Below, one piece after another: positions 34,620-44,257 of a DNA stretch of 64,000 bases (the first letter of the stretch is position 1; the number at the start of each line of letters is the position of its first letter). Below the pieces are notes generated by a model. The model had not been told where the DNA came from and searched no databases. It worked only from the letters and a program-made list of their open reading frames with translations. Origin of the DNA: Marsupella aquatica (lineage: Eukaryota; Marchantiophyta); assembly GCA_973895155.1 (NCBI GenBank), contig OZ316891.1:20584001-20648000 (forward strand). The letters run 5' to 3'. The position numbers were made by a program, and so were the translations under genes.

Positions 34620-36521
34620 GCAATGGATCTGAATTGTTTAACTTGGATTATCAGCTTGGGAGTAGCTGAACAGTTGCGGATGCGCTCTGCTGAAATTACT
34701 GATTGTCCCTTGGTGAGCTTGCGGTCCACTGAGACAGTATTAACCACAGCTGGGGGCGAGCAGACAGTCCATGGACCTATGGCAGGATTGGCCAAGGCTG
34801 GACAGATTGTTGAGCAGGAAGGGACTGCTCAATCTACTACTAAATAGCAATCATCGACTATCTTTTCTACCCTACAAAGATATATTAGGGATTTGGTGGA
34901 GAGTTGGGAACCACAGCTTGGCCCTAAGTTGACAGGGGAGGAGAGACGTCGCATGCATCGATTCCTGAAGAGTTACTGGAATTGTTTTGCATTTAGCATG
35001 AAGGATTTGGGGACATTAAAGGGTCCTGGTATTCAGATTGAATTGGCTAGTAATGCGCCAATCTTTCGTAGGCCATACCGTTACAGTGACATGGAGAGAG
35101 CTTTGATTCAAAGCAGAACTCAAGATTTGTTGGAGGCTGGATTGGTGGAGATTTCATATGGGGAGTATGCATCTGCCACAGTGATGCCAGCCAAGAAGGA
35201 TGTGCATGGCAATTACACAGATAGGCGCATGTGTGGTGATTACATACCCATTAATCGCCAGACAAATCTGATAGATATGCCATGCCCACACTTGAGGAGA
35301 TATTTGATGCTGTGGGGCATGCAAAGGTTTTCAGTTCATTGGATCTGAGGGCAGGGTATCATCAGCTTCCAATTAGGCATGCTGACAGGTCCAAGACAAC
35401 ATTCTAGGGGATTAATTCTTATGGCAAAGATCGTTTGTATCAGTGGTTATTCTTACCATTTGGGTTGAAGAATGCACCAGCTGAGTTCCAGAGAGTCATG
35501 GATCGAATCCTTGCAGGTTTGGATTTTGTCAGATGTTATATTGATGATATTTTGGTCTATTCTTCTACTATGGAAGAACATCAGCAGCACTTGCAAATTG
35601 TGTTGGAGAGATTGAGAGCACATGGGTTGAAGCTCCATCCTAGCAAGTGTAAGTTCTTCCAAGACCAGATTGAGTATTTGGGCCACACCATATACCCAGG
35701 GGGATTGGGTGTACAGCAGACTAAAGTGGAGGCCATTACACAGATTCCTTGTCCTACTGATGTGAGTTTGTGCATTCTTGGGATTTGCGAGCTACTACAG
35801 GAGGTATGTTAAAGGATTTAGCCAGCTTGCTAAACCTTTGACCATACTCACTAAGTTGGATCATGAATGGATTTGGGGTGATGACCAGGAGCATGCCTTT
35901 CAGGAGTTGAAGCAAAGGTTGGCATCATCCCCTGTTTTGATAAGACCCATTTCAGGCAGACCATTTTAGCTACACACTGATTGGAGTGGAGTAGGACTTG
36001 GAGCAGTGCTGACTCAAAAGGATGATGAGGGGAATGAGTTTGTTGTGGCTTATGCCAGTAGATCAAACAATTCAGCAGAGGCTAAGTATAGCTCTTATGA
36101 GGGAGAGTGTTTGGCAGCAGTGTGGGCTGTTGCACATTTTTGTTGCTACTTGTTTGATAACCCTTTCACCTTGATCACTGATCATCAGCCTCTTAAGTGG
36201 TTAATGGAGTCTGACAAGCTTACAGGGAAGCTTGCACGATGGGCATTGTTGTTACAGGAGTATGATTTCCAGGTGGTGCATAGGCCTGGAAAAGTGAACT
36301 TGGATGCAAATGGATTAAGCCGGAATCCATGTACCAGTCAGCAGGATGAGACTGGAGCCAGATGGCATGATGAGTCAGATAAGGAGATGGTGCCAGGATG
36401 GCATGCATCTGCCTTTCTTTGTTGGGTGCCAACATATAGTGGATCTGTTGACTCTACCTCATTGGATGGAGTGGATGAGGAGTCTTTAGATGTGGATGTT
36501 GGTGAGGTAACTTTTGGATAG
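34620..36521 (+). pseudogene. gypsy reverse transcriptase and RNase H
   Basis: The RT begins about 34890. Landmarks are 'PIFRRPYRYSDMERALI', the palm 'SSLDLRAGYHQLPI' (about 35333), 'LPFGLKNAPAEFQRVMD', and catalytic YIDD at 35537-35548. RNase H follows: 'LHTDWSGVGLGAVL' (35970), 'SSYEGECLAAVWAV', 'LITDHQPLKWLM' and 'HRPGKVNLDANGLSRNP'. Stops: TAG 34845, 35405 (from TGG), 35967 and 36519. Frameshifts lie near 35270 and 35770. It would have copied element RNA into DNA. Confidence 0.92.
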
Positions 36522-36539
36522 CAAGATATTCACAATGAT

Positions 36540-37970
36540 GTGAGAGTGTTGGAATATCTGCGCAGTGGTTCTATTGTTGGCAGTGTTGATGCCAAAGAAC
36601 GTGACAGGGTTCTACATAGAGCCAAGAGGTTTCGATGGGAGGGAAACCATCTTTTGAGAGTACTGCATGATGGTAGGGTGTTGGTGGTACCAAAACCATC
36701 ACAACGAGTACATTTGGTACGACATGCACACGAGGAGTTGGGGCACTTTGGTGTGAAGCGCACTTATAGCTTGTTGCAGACACAGTATTGGTGGCGTCGT
36801 ATGCACACTCATGTCCAGCAGTTGATAGCTAAGTGTGTGGTATGTGATAGAGTGAGAGCATCATTTAATGCTCCCACTCCCCAGTTGCACCCGTTGCCGA
36901 TCATGGGTTTGGGATATCGTTGGAGTTTGGATTTTTCTGGTCCATTACCTCTTACCCAACGTCATAATCGGTATGTTTTGGTCATGGTGGAGCACTTCTC
37001 CAAGTGGATTGAGCTAGTGGCATTGCCAGATAAAGCCAGTGGAGGAGTTGCTGCTACATTTTTGGATCGTGTACTCAGTCATTTTGGAGCACCAGCTGAG
37101 GTGTTGACTGATCAGGGAACTGAGTTCCGTGGAGAGTTTGAGAGTTTGTATGAGTCACAAGCTCTGATTGATCATCGTACTACCTCTTGTGATCATCCTA
37201 AGGCAAATGGATTAGCCGAGAGAGTTGTGCAAACTGTAAAGAGAGGATTGCGTAAGTATGGCTTGCAGGTTGGTCATCTGGGAGATTGGGATCTCCAGCT
37301 ACCTTGGTTAGCTATGGGCTACCGTTTTAGTCGGCAAGCATAACTTGCATCATTTTCACCTTACTTTTTGCTCTATGGTAGAGAGCCAGATTTGCTAGCA
37401 GCTATTCGTCATGATGCTGCACCAGTTGTGAACTTGGATGATCCTGATGTTTGGGTCAAGGTGTGTTCAGAGAGAGCACGGGTATTTCAGAGAGTGATGC
37501 CCATGGCTTTTGACAACGTTGCCATTGCCCAACATCGTGATACTTTGAGGTATGCCACTATTCGTGGAGGAGGTTATCGTGCAAGCATTCGATGATTTCA
37601 TCCTAGTGATTATGTTTATTTGCAGCAGACAACACCCACAACACTTGATGTGACCACAGGCCGGACAATCTTACGTGTGCGTGAAGTGTTGCCTTCTGGT
37701 GTCCTGATGTTGGAGGGACGCGATGGTATGGTTTGGAAGGATCAAGTGCGCAACTGTGCACCATGTCACCTTCCCAACATTGATGGTATAGTAGATCCAA
37801 GCTTGGCACATGTTCGTGCTGGCTTGAAATGTATGTTGTGTGGATCTGCTCAGGGAGCAGCTACTATGTTGATTTGTGATAAGTATTCTAGAGAATGGCA
37901 CATGTCATGTTTGACACCACCATTGCAGGTGATTCCTAGTGGATCATGGTTGTGTCCTCAGTGTCGGTGA
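36540..37970 (+). pseudogene. gypsy integrase with C-terminal PHD finger
   Basis: A zinc-binding N-terminus ('HVQQLIAKCVVCDR') is followed by the catalytic core with D in 'WSLDFSG' (about 36926), D in 'VLTDQGTEFRG' (about 37103) and E in 'KANGLAERVV' (about 37204). Stops: TAA 37341 and TGA 37593. A GPY/F-like region follows, then a PHD finger at 37830-37967: CX2C 'CMLC', 'ICDKY', 'WHMSC' and 'CPQC'. The fourth ligand is tyrosine (TAT 37884-37886) where cysteine is expected, one G-to-A change. Many plant gypsy elements carry a chromodomain at this place; here a PHD finger, a histone-tail reader, may have directed integration. Confidence 0.88.
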
Positions 37971-38134
37971 AGCCGACTAGTTATCATTTGTGTTCTCTTG
38001 GCAGATATGGATTGCAGGTAGATGATCGATGAGGCTCACTTGCACCCGGCCTCCTGATCTTCACACCTAAAAAGGTGTATATCAACCTTGTAGAACTCAT
38101 GGCTAGCTAGAGTTAGGGGACCTTACTCCCAGCT

Positions 38135-38143
38135 AGAGGGGCG
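38135..38143 (+). other. candidate gypsy polypurine tract
   Basis: AGAGGGGCG, 165 bp past the end of the PHD frame, followed by 'attgtgggttttggacatg', a plausible LTR start. No matching left LTR copy was found by eye. Confidence 0.35.
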
Positions 38144-38149
38144 ATTGTG

Positions 38150-38803
38150 GGTTTTGGACATGTGTGGACATGAGTTCCACTTGTATTCCATTCTCTTGTG
38201 TTTGTGATATGGCAGTGTGACTATGTTTGGATGTATGTGACAAGCGATGTATGTTGTGTAGCGATGTGTATGCGCACGACATGGGCTCAAAACAACCGTC
38301 TCGCCACGATCAAACCGTTGAGCCGTAGCACTTCGCGTTTCTTCCACCGAGTAGGACGTCACGAAGAGAAACCCAGTTCAGATGAGAACAAGCTCTATAG
38401 CTTGTGAAAAAACCTGAACGCCTCCTTCACTCGTCACGACGCACTCGATAACAACTCGACAACAATTCAGCTACCGAAATGACCAGCTCGCTTCAAACTT
38501 CAACTTAAGCTATAATATGCAATCCCTCCCGCACCGCACGGCTCACACCGTTGAAAAAAACAATCTCTCGTCTCTCCCCCCAAAAGCCGTCGAACACGAA
38601 TAAAACCTGAACGACGCAAACTTCAATTCCTCCGCACCACGGATACCAATCAGCGAGTTCTAACCACCGTTAGAAAGCCCTCTCACTAACTTATTCGCTC
38701 AGCCACACATATTTGAGTTTCATGCGACAAAACTCGAAATATACCATCGACAACGAACGCTAGAAAAACCTGTCACAAAAAAACCTCGTCACCTCCCAGG
38801 CAT
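38150..38803 (-). other. inverted copia leader segment (distal part)
   Basis: Non-coding. Read on the minus strand from the primer site at 38815 it is the U/G-rich leader that should continue into the N-terminal gag now at 27952. The gypsy element separates the two. The exact leader/gypsy boundary is not resolved. Confidence 0.5.
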
Positions 38804-38815
38804 GCTCTGATACCA
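38804..38815 (-). other. primer binding site motif, inner junction
   Basis: The plus strand reads GCTCTGATACCA, the reverse complement of the initiator tRNA primer site. It is preceded on the minus strand by 'ttatgctctcaacgtagta', resembling the LTR end. It separates the inverted leader from the inverted C-terminal gag. Confidence 0.8.
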
Positions 38816-38849
38816 CTTGATACTACGTTGAGAGCATAACCTTGACATC

Positions 38850-39473
38850 ACAATATGTCATCATCATCGAGTAAATCTACCTCATGCGAGCTCGATGCCG
38901 CGTTAGCAGAGGCAGTAGGGACCTTTACTCGACAATCCCTTTTCATGTGGCCAGGCTTGCCACAATTCCAACATGCAAGAGGCTTCCTCTCTTGCAATTT
39001 CCCTCTGGATTTAGATCTCCCCTATTATGTAGATCTAAACCTGTTCTGCCCATTTGTGCGCTGCGCTGCTCTTCCCCTATTCACATTGAGCGTAGTGCCA
39101 GAAGAAGATGCTGTCTGTGATTGACCCAGCTTTTTCTGAGCATCATCAGACAGTAATGAGCTCATCACCTCATTATACGAAATGGACTTCAGATCTCTAT
39201 ACAAGAACACCTATTTCAAGCCCTAATATGATGGCAGTAAGGAGCTTAGCAAAAGCAAGGCCTTATCCTCATCTTCAACTCATTTTCCCAGGTTTGACAG
39301 ATCCACCGGTAGACTGTCAAATTCATCCAGGTGATCCTGCATCTTGCTCCCTTCCTTGAGCCTGAGACTCATCAAGAGAGACTTCTTGTATAGCCGGTCT
39401 AACGCATCTTCCCGGTAGCACTTCTCTCTTAGAGCCTTGAATAGTGACGCGCAATCTACATAATCATCTAGCT
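38850..39473 (-). pseudogene. copia gag, C-terminal part with zinc knuckle, inverted
   Basis: The minus frame starts at 'LDDYVDCASLFKALREKC' (39470), continues 'RLYKKSLLMSLRLKEGSKM' and, after a frame break near 39280, 'VEDEDKALLLLSSLLPSY', 'NEVMSSLLSDDAQKK' and the CCHC knuckle CWNCGKPGHMKRDC (about 38985-38944). These are in the canonical order of plant copia gag and continue the N-terminal piece at 27510-27952. Several stops lie between. Confidence 0.85.
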
Positions 39474-39485
39474 GCTCTGATACCA
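39474..39485 (-). other. primer binding site motif, right junction
   Basis: GCTCTGATACCA joins inverted gag directly to plus-strand protease ('DWILDSACTFHIC'). It is the third copy of the motif, one at each rearrangement breakpoint. Confidence 0.78.
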
Positions 39486-42461
39486 CTTGACTGGATTCTA
39501 GATAGTGCATGTACTTTTCACATTTGCTCTAGGAGAGATTGTTTCAGTTCTTACACGGTTTCCAACGGGTCAGTGTTGATGGGAAATGGAATCCCATGTC
39601 AAGTTGTTGGACTTGGATCTGTAAGATTTCAGATGTTTGATGGTGCTATGAGAACGTTGAGGAATGTGAGACATATTCCCAGCATGATGAAAAATCTTAT
39701 TTCATTTGGAGTTTTAGAAGCAAATGGCCATCAGTGGAGTTCTGCTAACGGTGTCCTTCAGGTTTCAATTGGTACTAAAGTTGTATTGAAGGAAAAAAGA
39801 CATTACAATCTATACGTTTTGGAGGGCAGTGTAGTCTGTGATGAAGTCAATATAACCTTATCTCATGAAGAGACGGCCCGGCTGTGGAGCCCCTACTCCC
39901 TCACATTCTGGACGGTTATACTATGTTACGTTCATAGACAATTACTCAAGATATGTGTGGATATACTTTCTACACAATAAGTCTGATGTTTTTGCCACTT
40001 TTAAGAAGTGGAAAGCCAAGTAGAGAATCAGACTGGTAATAAGGTGAGATATCTTCGATCGGATAACGGCGGTGAATACATTTCCAGGGAATTTGGAACG
40101 TATTGTAAAGAGTAGGGGATTACCCGCCATCTCACAACAAGTTATACTCCTCAGCAGAATGGTGTTTCTGAGAGACTCAACTAAACACTATTGGACCGCT
40201 CGAGGAGTATGTTGAGTCAATCATGCTTACCACATGAGTTTTGGGCTGAAGCTATCAACACTATAGCTTATTTAGTAAATTTTTCTCCATCCAGTTCTAT
40301 TGGATTCAAGACGCCATTTGAAATGAGGTACGGGCATCCAGCAGATTACTCACATCTGAGGATTTTTGGATGTGATGCTTATGTGCTTACACCTTTCCAG
40401 CTTCGATCCAAGCTGGAGTCCAAATCGAAGAAGTACATTTTCCTTGGCTATCAGAAAGGTGTGAAGGGTTATAGGTTATGGGATCCAGTAACCTGTAAAC
40501 TAATTGTCAATAGAGATGTGTCCTTCAAAGAATCCAGATCATCAAAGGAGGGGGAAATTTCTCAGGACTCCCATACTGACAAGGGGAAATCTCCCATCTC
40601 GAACCGGGTTGAGGGGGAGATTAGTCATGATGCTGTTCATGACAGGAGAGATGGAGAAGCTCCGGGCTTGGAGCTGGTTCCTATGATGGAACAAGAGGAG
40701 CAGATTGTTGCTGGGGTACCTCAAATTCAACCAGCAGCAGCAGATCAGCCTAAGTCATCTACTAGAAAAACTTCCAGTTGTTCTACTAGAGCTCCTACCA
40801 GGTATGGTCAATGGGCAGACTCATCTAAGCTAGATGATATTGACATTGCATCTGATGATGATGACATGACTTTGATCTTGGAAGAAGGAGAGTCTTCTTC
40901 GTATAGTGAGGCTTGTGCTTCAGAACATAAGGATGAGTGGAATGCAGCAATGCAGAGGGAATTGCAATCTTTGAGTAACAACAAGACATGAGAGCTGGTG
41001 GAGCTTCCAAGAGGTCAGCAAGTGGTGGACAGCAAATGAATTTACAAGTTGAAGGACAGTCCTTCAGAGGGTGGAGATAAGATCTACAAGACAAGGCTTG
41101 TTGCCAAGGGATTCACTCAGGAGAAAGGAGTGGATTACAATGAGGTCTTTTCACCGGTGGCTAAGTATTCCACAATTCAGATCTTGTGTCAACTTGTTGT
41201 GTTTTTTGGTCTGGTGATGGATCAGATGGATGTTGTTACTGCTTTTCTCTATGGCAACTTGGAAGAGTTGATCTTCATGAGACAGCCACTAGGCTTTATG
41301 AAGAAGGGCCAAGAGAACTTAGTTTGCAGATTGCTTAAGTCCTTGTATGGATTGAAGCAGTCTCCCAGATAGTGGAACAAGCGGTTTGATGATTTCATGC
41401 TTGCTCAAGGTTTTACAAGGATGGTGTATGATCCTTGTGTGTATACGAAATCAGTCAAGAATGATGTGTTTGGTTTCATCATTCTGGTTATTTATGTGGA
41501 TGACATGCTGATTGTGGCTAAAGATCAATGTGAGGTTGACAGTCTCAAGGCGAACTTGAGTGTTGAATTCAGGATGAAGGATCTTGGTAAGGCCAAGAGG
41601 ATCTTAGGGATGGAGATTTTTAGGAACTCTGAGACTGGACAGTTGTGCTTGAGTCAAGGCCAGTATGCGAGGAAAGTACTTGCACGATTCAACATGGAGA
41701 ACTGTAAGCCAGTGAGTATTCCTTTAGCATCACATTTCAAGTTATCATCGGCTTTCTCTCCTACGGATGCTGTGGAGAAAGGTCTGATGGCTAAGATTCC
41801 TTATGAGAAGGCAGTAGACAGTCTGATGTATTTGATGACTTGTACTAGGCCTGACTTGGCCCTAGCGATGGGCAAGGTTAGCAGATTCATGTCAAATCCA
41901 GGGAAGGTACATTGGGAAGTTGTGAAATGGATTCTCAGGTATCTCAAGGGTACACAGGACTATGGATTACTATTTGATAACATATCAGATAGAACGTTAG
42001 TTGGCTATGTAGATTCTGACTATGAGGGCTATCTGGATAGAAGGAGGTCTACAACTGGGTTTGTATACACTCTTGGAGGAGGATGTATCAGTTAGAAATC
42101 TACCTTGCAGAAGTGCATATCTCAGTCTACTACAGAAGCAGAGTATGTTGCAGCAGCAGAAGCAGCAAAGGAAGCAATTTGGTTGGACAAGTTGATCGTG
42201 GAGATGGGTTTAGAGCATGGCAAAATGACTCTAAAGTGTGATAGTCAGAGTGCTCTTCACTTGGCTGCTAACCAGGTGATGGATAGTAGGGTGAAGCACA
42301 TTGATATCAGGTACCATTTTATCAGGCAAACAGTGTCTGATAAAACTTTTGAGCTAGTCAAGATTGATGGAAAGCTCAATCCCGTTGATGCCTTTACCAA
42401 AGTGATTCCTTTGGAGAGTTTCTCAAGACACCGTGCTACTTTGCAGGTTTTGCAGTTGTAG
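39486..42461 (+). pseudogene. copia pol: protease, integrase, reverse transcriptase, RNase H
   Basis: The protease core is 'WILDSACTFHIC' (39489). The pre-integrase region ends at 'SHEETARLW'; the HHCC zinc part is deleted at about 39883-39890, where the frame jumps to 'PTPSHSGRLYYVTFIDNYS'. The integrase core has 'SDNGGEY' and 'QQNGVSERLN'; then RT with 'VDYNEVFSPVAKYSTI', 'LYGLKQSPR' and YVDD at 41493-41504; RNase H ends at 42461. Lesions: a 1-nt loss near 40021, TAG 40113, TAA 40182, TGA 40989, TGA 41037, TAG 41370, TAG 42093, all the stops being single transitions. Integrase before RT makes it Ty1/copia. Confidence 0.92.
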
Positions 42462-42657
42462 TGCAAGTAGAGTTATTTAGCAATGTGTGACTATTTGTAT
42501 ATGGATTACTCATTCCTGTTAGGTTACGGCTTAGTTCTAGTTAACCCTTAGTTAACCCTTGTGGTTTTTAGGGGGAGACCTGGTTTGGTGATTGTCTAGA
42601 ACTTCCCGCTGAGGATTCCATATGGTAGCATTTAGTCTAGTCCCCAAGACAAGAGTC

Positions 42658-42668
42658 AAGGGGGAGTT
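42658..42668 (+). other. copia polypurine tract
   Basis: AAGGGGGAGTT, immediately upstream of the LTR starting TGTTAGATATTG. It is the primer for plus-strand synthesis. Confidence 0.85.
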
Positions 42669-43012
42669 TGTTAGATATTGCTCTAGTCTTGTGACTCATG
42701 AGCTAACCACAGTTAGTATAACTTGGGTTAAGACTTAGCTAATGTTAGCGGTTATGCTGGTGTGCATATAGCCAGGGCTGATGCCAGACCCTGGTGAAAC
42801 TTAGGCTCATTGTTACGGAGCTAGTTGAGAGATAGGGAGAGCTTGTGCTGTGGATATTTGGTATGGCCGGTTGACCTAGAGTGCAGTAAAGTTCTTGTGT
42901 GTTCCCGTGGACATAGTCTCATGTGGAGGTGAACCACGTATCTCTCTATGTCGACTATTGTGCGTTTGATGGTTCATGAGCTTGCCGTTACGAATGTCGT
43001 CTATGCTCAACA
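42669..43012 (+). repeat. copia 3' LTR, 344 bp
   Basis: Starts TGTTAG and ends CTCAACA, directly after the polypurine tract and directly before the right GGTTC target repeat. Its last 33 bp are repeated, inverted, at the left end of the composite (27451-27483). No second full-length LTR was found in the window. Confidence 0.85.
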
Positions 43013-43039
43013 GGTTCACCCCTCTTCCCTCCTGGTCTG

Positions 43040-43165
43040 GTCCTGTAGGATCCCTGGGTATTTTCTCCCCTTGTGGGCTACCCCAAAGTTTAAAGTCTAT
43101 TTTGTAGGATCCTGGTATTTTCTCCCCTTGTGGGCTACCCCAAAGTTTAAAGTCTATTTTGTTTG
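43040..43165 (+). repeat. tandem duplication, period 59 bp
   Basis: 'gtaggatcc', 'tattttctccccttgtgggc' and 'taccccaaagtttaaagtct' occur twice (from about 43045 and 43104). The rest of 43166-43846 shows no gene. Confidence 0.9.
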
Positions 43166-44257
43166 GATGGGTCTATTTTAGGCTTTCAAGGAAGAAAAAA
43201 AAGAGAGGAAAAACGGGGGAAAAAAGTTGCATATGGGTTTACTTTCGACTTTCAAAGGAAAAATAAAATGTGAACTGGACAAAGAGAGAGTGTGAAGTAC
43301 AAACGAATCTTTCAAAGAGATCCCCAGAAAATCATTAGTGCCAAAGCCACCAGAAATTGGAATCTGTGAAATCTCGAGTCCGCATATCCAACAATCTGGG
43401 CAGTACGTTGTGTGCTTTCTCGTGCTGATCAGTCCAATCGGCTACTCCATATTACTCAAGAGTCCACCAGATTTCCAGCAGCTCATCAATCGATCGATCG
43501 ATTGATCAGGAGTATGTCATTCGACTATCGACGAGCTCATTACTATGAATCAGCTTTTCGCCGGCTGTCAAGCAATCAGCAGTTTCTCTGCTCTCAATCA
43601 CTCAAGGACCTCTCAAAATGAAGCATCCCGTGTGTTCAGAAGAGGCAGGTCTACGTACATTAGCTATATGCCCAGATATTAATTCTTGGGGGGGGGAGGA
43701 ACGTGACCGAGAAGGAAACGTGTTCACTGTGTCGGTCGATTAGTTGGGTTTCCATTCAATACCATTCTCTTTGGCTGGGAGAACCGAAGAAATTCTTGAA
43801 GTAGGCTAAAGAAGGGATCTGTCGAAGTGGTGGGGCAAAGAAGGGCATGCTGAGCGGCAGCAGAATTGGGTTACTGGCGACTGTGGTGTCATGGCGGCAG
43901 AAGATCATCATTAGCAGATCCCTCTGTCTGCGTTCTTCGCCTTCGCATTCACAACCACCGTCCCTCTCCACTTCTCAACCTTTTAATCCTGTTCGCCCCA
44001 TTTTTAGGGTTGGTTTCAGCTTCAATTCCAGCCATTGCTTCTCGCCGGATCAGTGTTCGTCTTCATCATTCAATTCTTCGTCCCTGCAGCAGAGGACGTG
44101 GAGAAGCAGGAGAAAATACTCAGTGAACAGCTTGTTAGTCATTTCAGTTCCGAATTTCAGCACCAGGTCGAAGACGGGTGGTACTTCATACCATGCTGCG
44201 CCATCAGCACTGTTCTCGCCTCTATGGTCTTCCTCGGTCATTCTCAGAAGAATTGGA

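Larger units (their letters stand above)
29124..38145 (+). mobile_element. Ty3/gypsy retrotransposon encoding a DNMT3-like methyltransferase and a PHD finger (decayed)
   Basis: Domain order is gag, two zinc knuckles, protease, cytosine-5 methyltransferase, reverse transcriptase, RNase H, integrase, PHD finger, all on the plus strand between 30877 and 37970. RT before integrase makes it Ty3/gypsy. Outer limits are uncertain: a plausible LTR-like start 'tgtcacacc' is at 29124 and a polypurine-like tract at 38135, but I could not align a left LTR with a right one. It lies inside the inverted copia leader and so inserted after or together with that rearrangement. The coding region has 15 in-frame stops and four frameshifts. 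Confidence 0.85.
27451..43012. mobile_element. composite 15.56-kb copia-derived insertion carrying a nested gypsy element
   Basis: The left end is a perfect 33-bp inverted copy of the right end (27451-27483 versus 42980-43012, both LTR-terminal sequence, TGTTGA...TCAACA). The 5 bp on each side are identical: GGTTC at 27446-27450 and 43013-43017, the usual copia target duplication size. So the whole interval behaves as one integrated unit. Contents left to right: primer-site motif, N-terminal copia gag (minus), copia leader (minus) split by a gypsy element (plus), primer site (minus), C-terminal copia gag with zinc knuckle (minus), copia protease-integrase-RT-RNase H (plus), polypurine tract and one full LTR. 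A complete left LTR is absent. Confidence 0.8.

Noticed and set aside
29124-38400. A matching pair of gypsy LTRs
   Set aside because: I compared 29124-30870 with 38140-38400 by eye and found no alignable terminal repeat, so element boundaries are given as approximate only.
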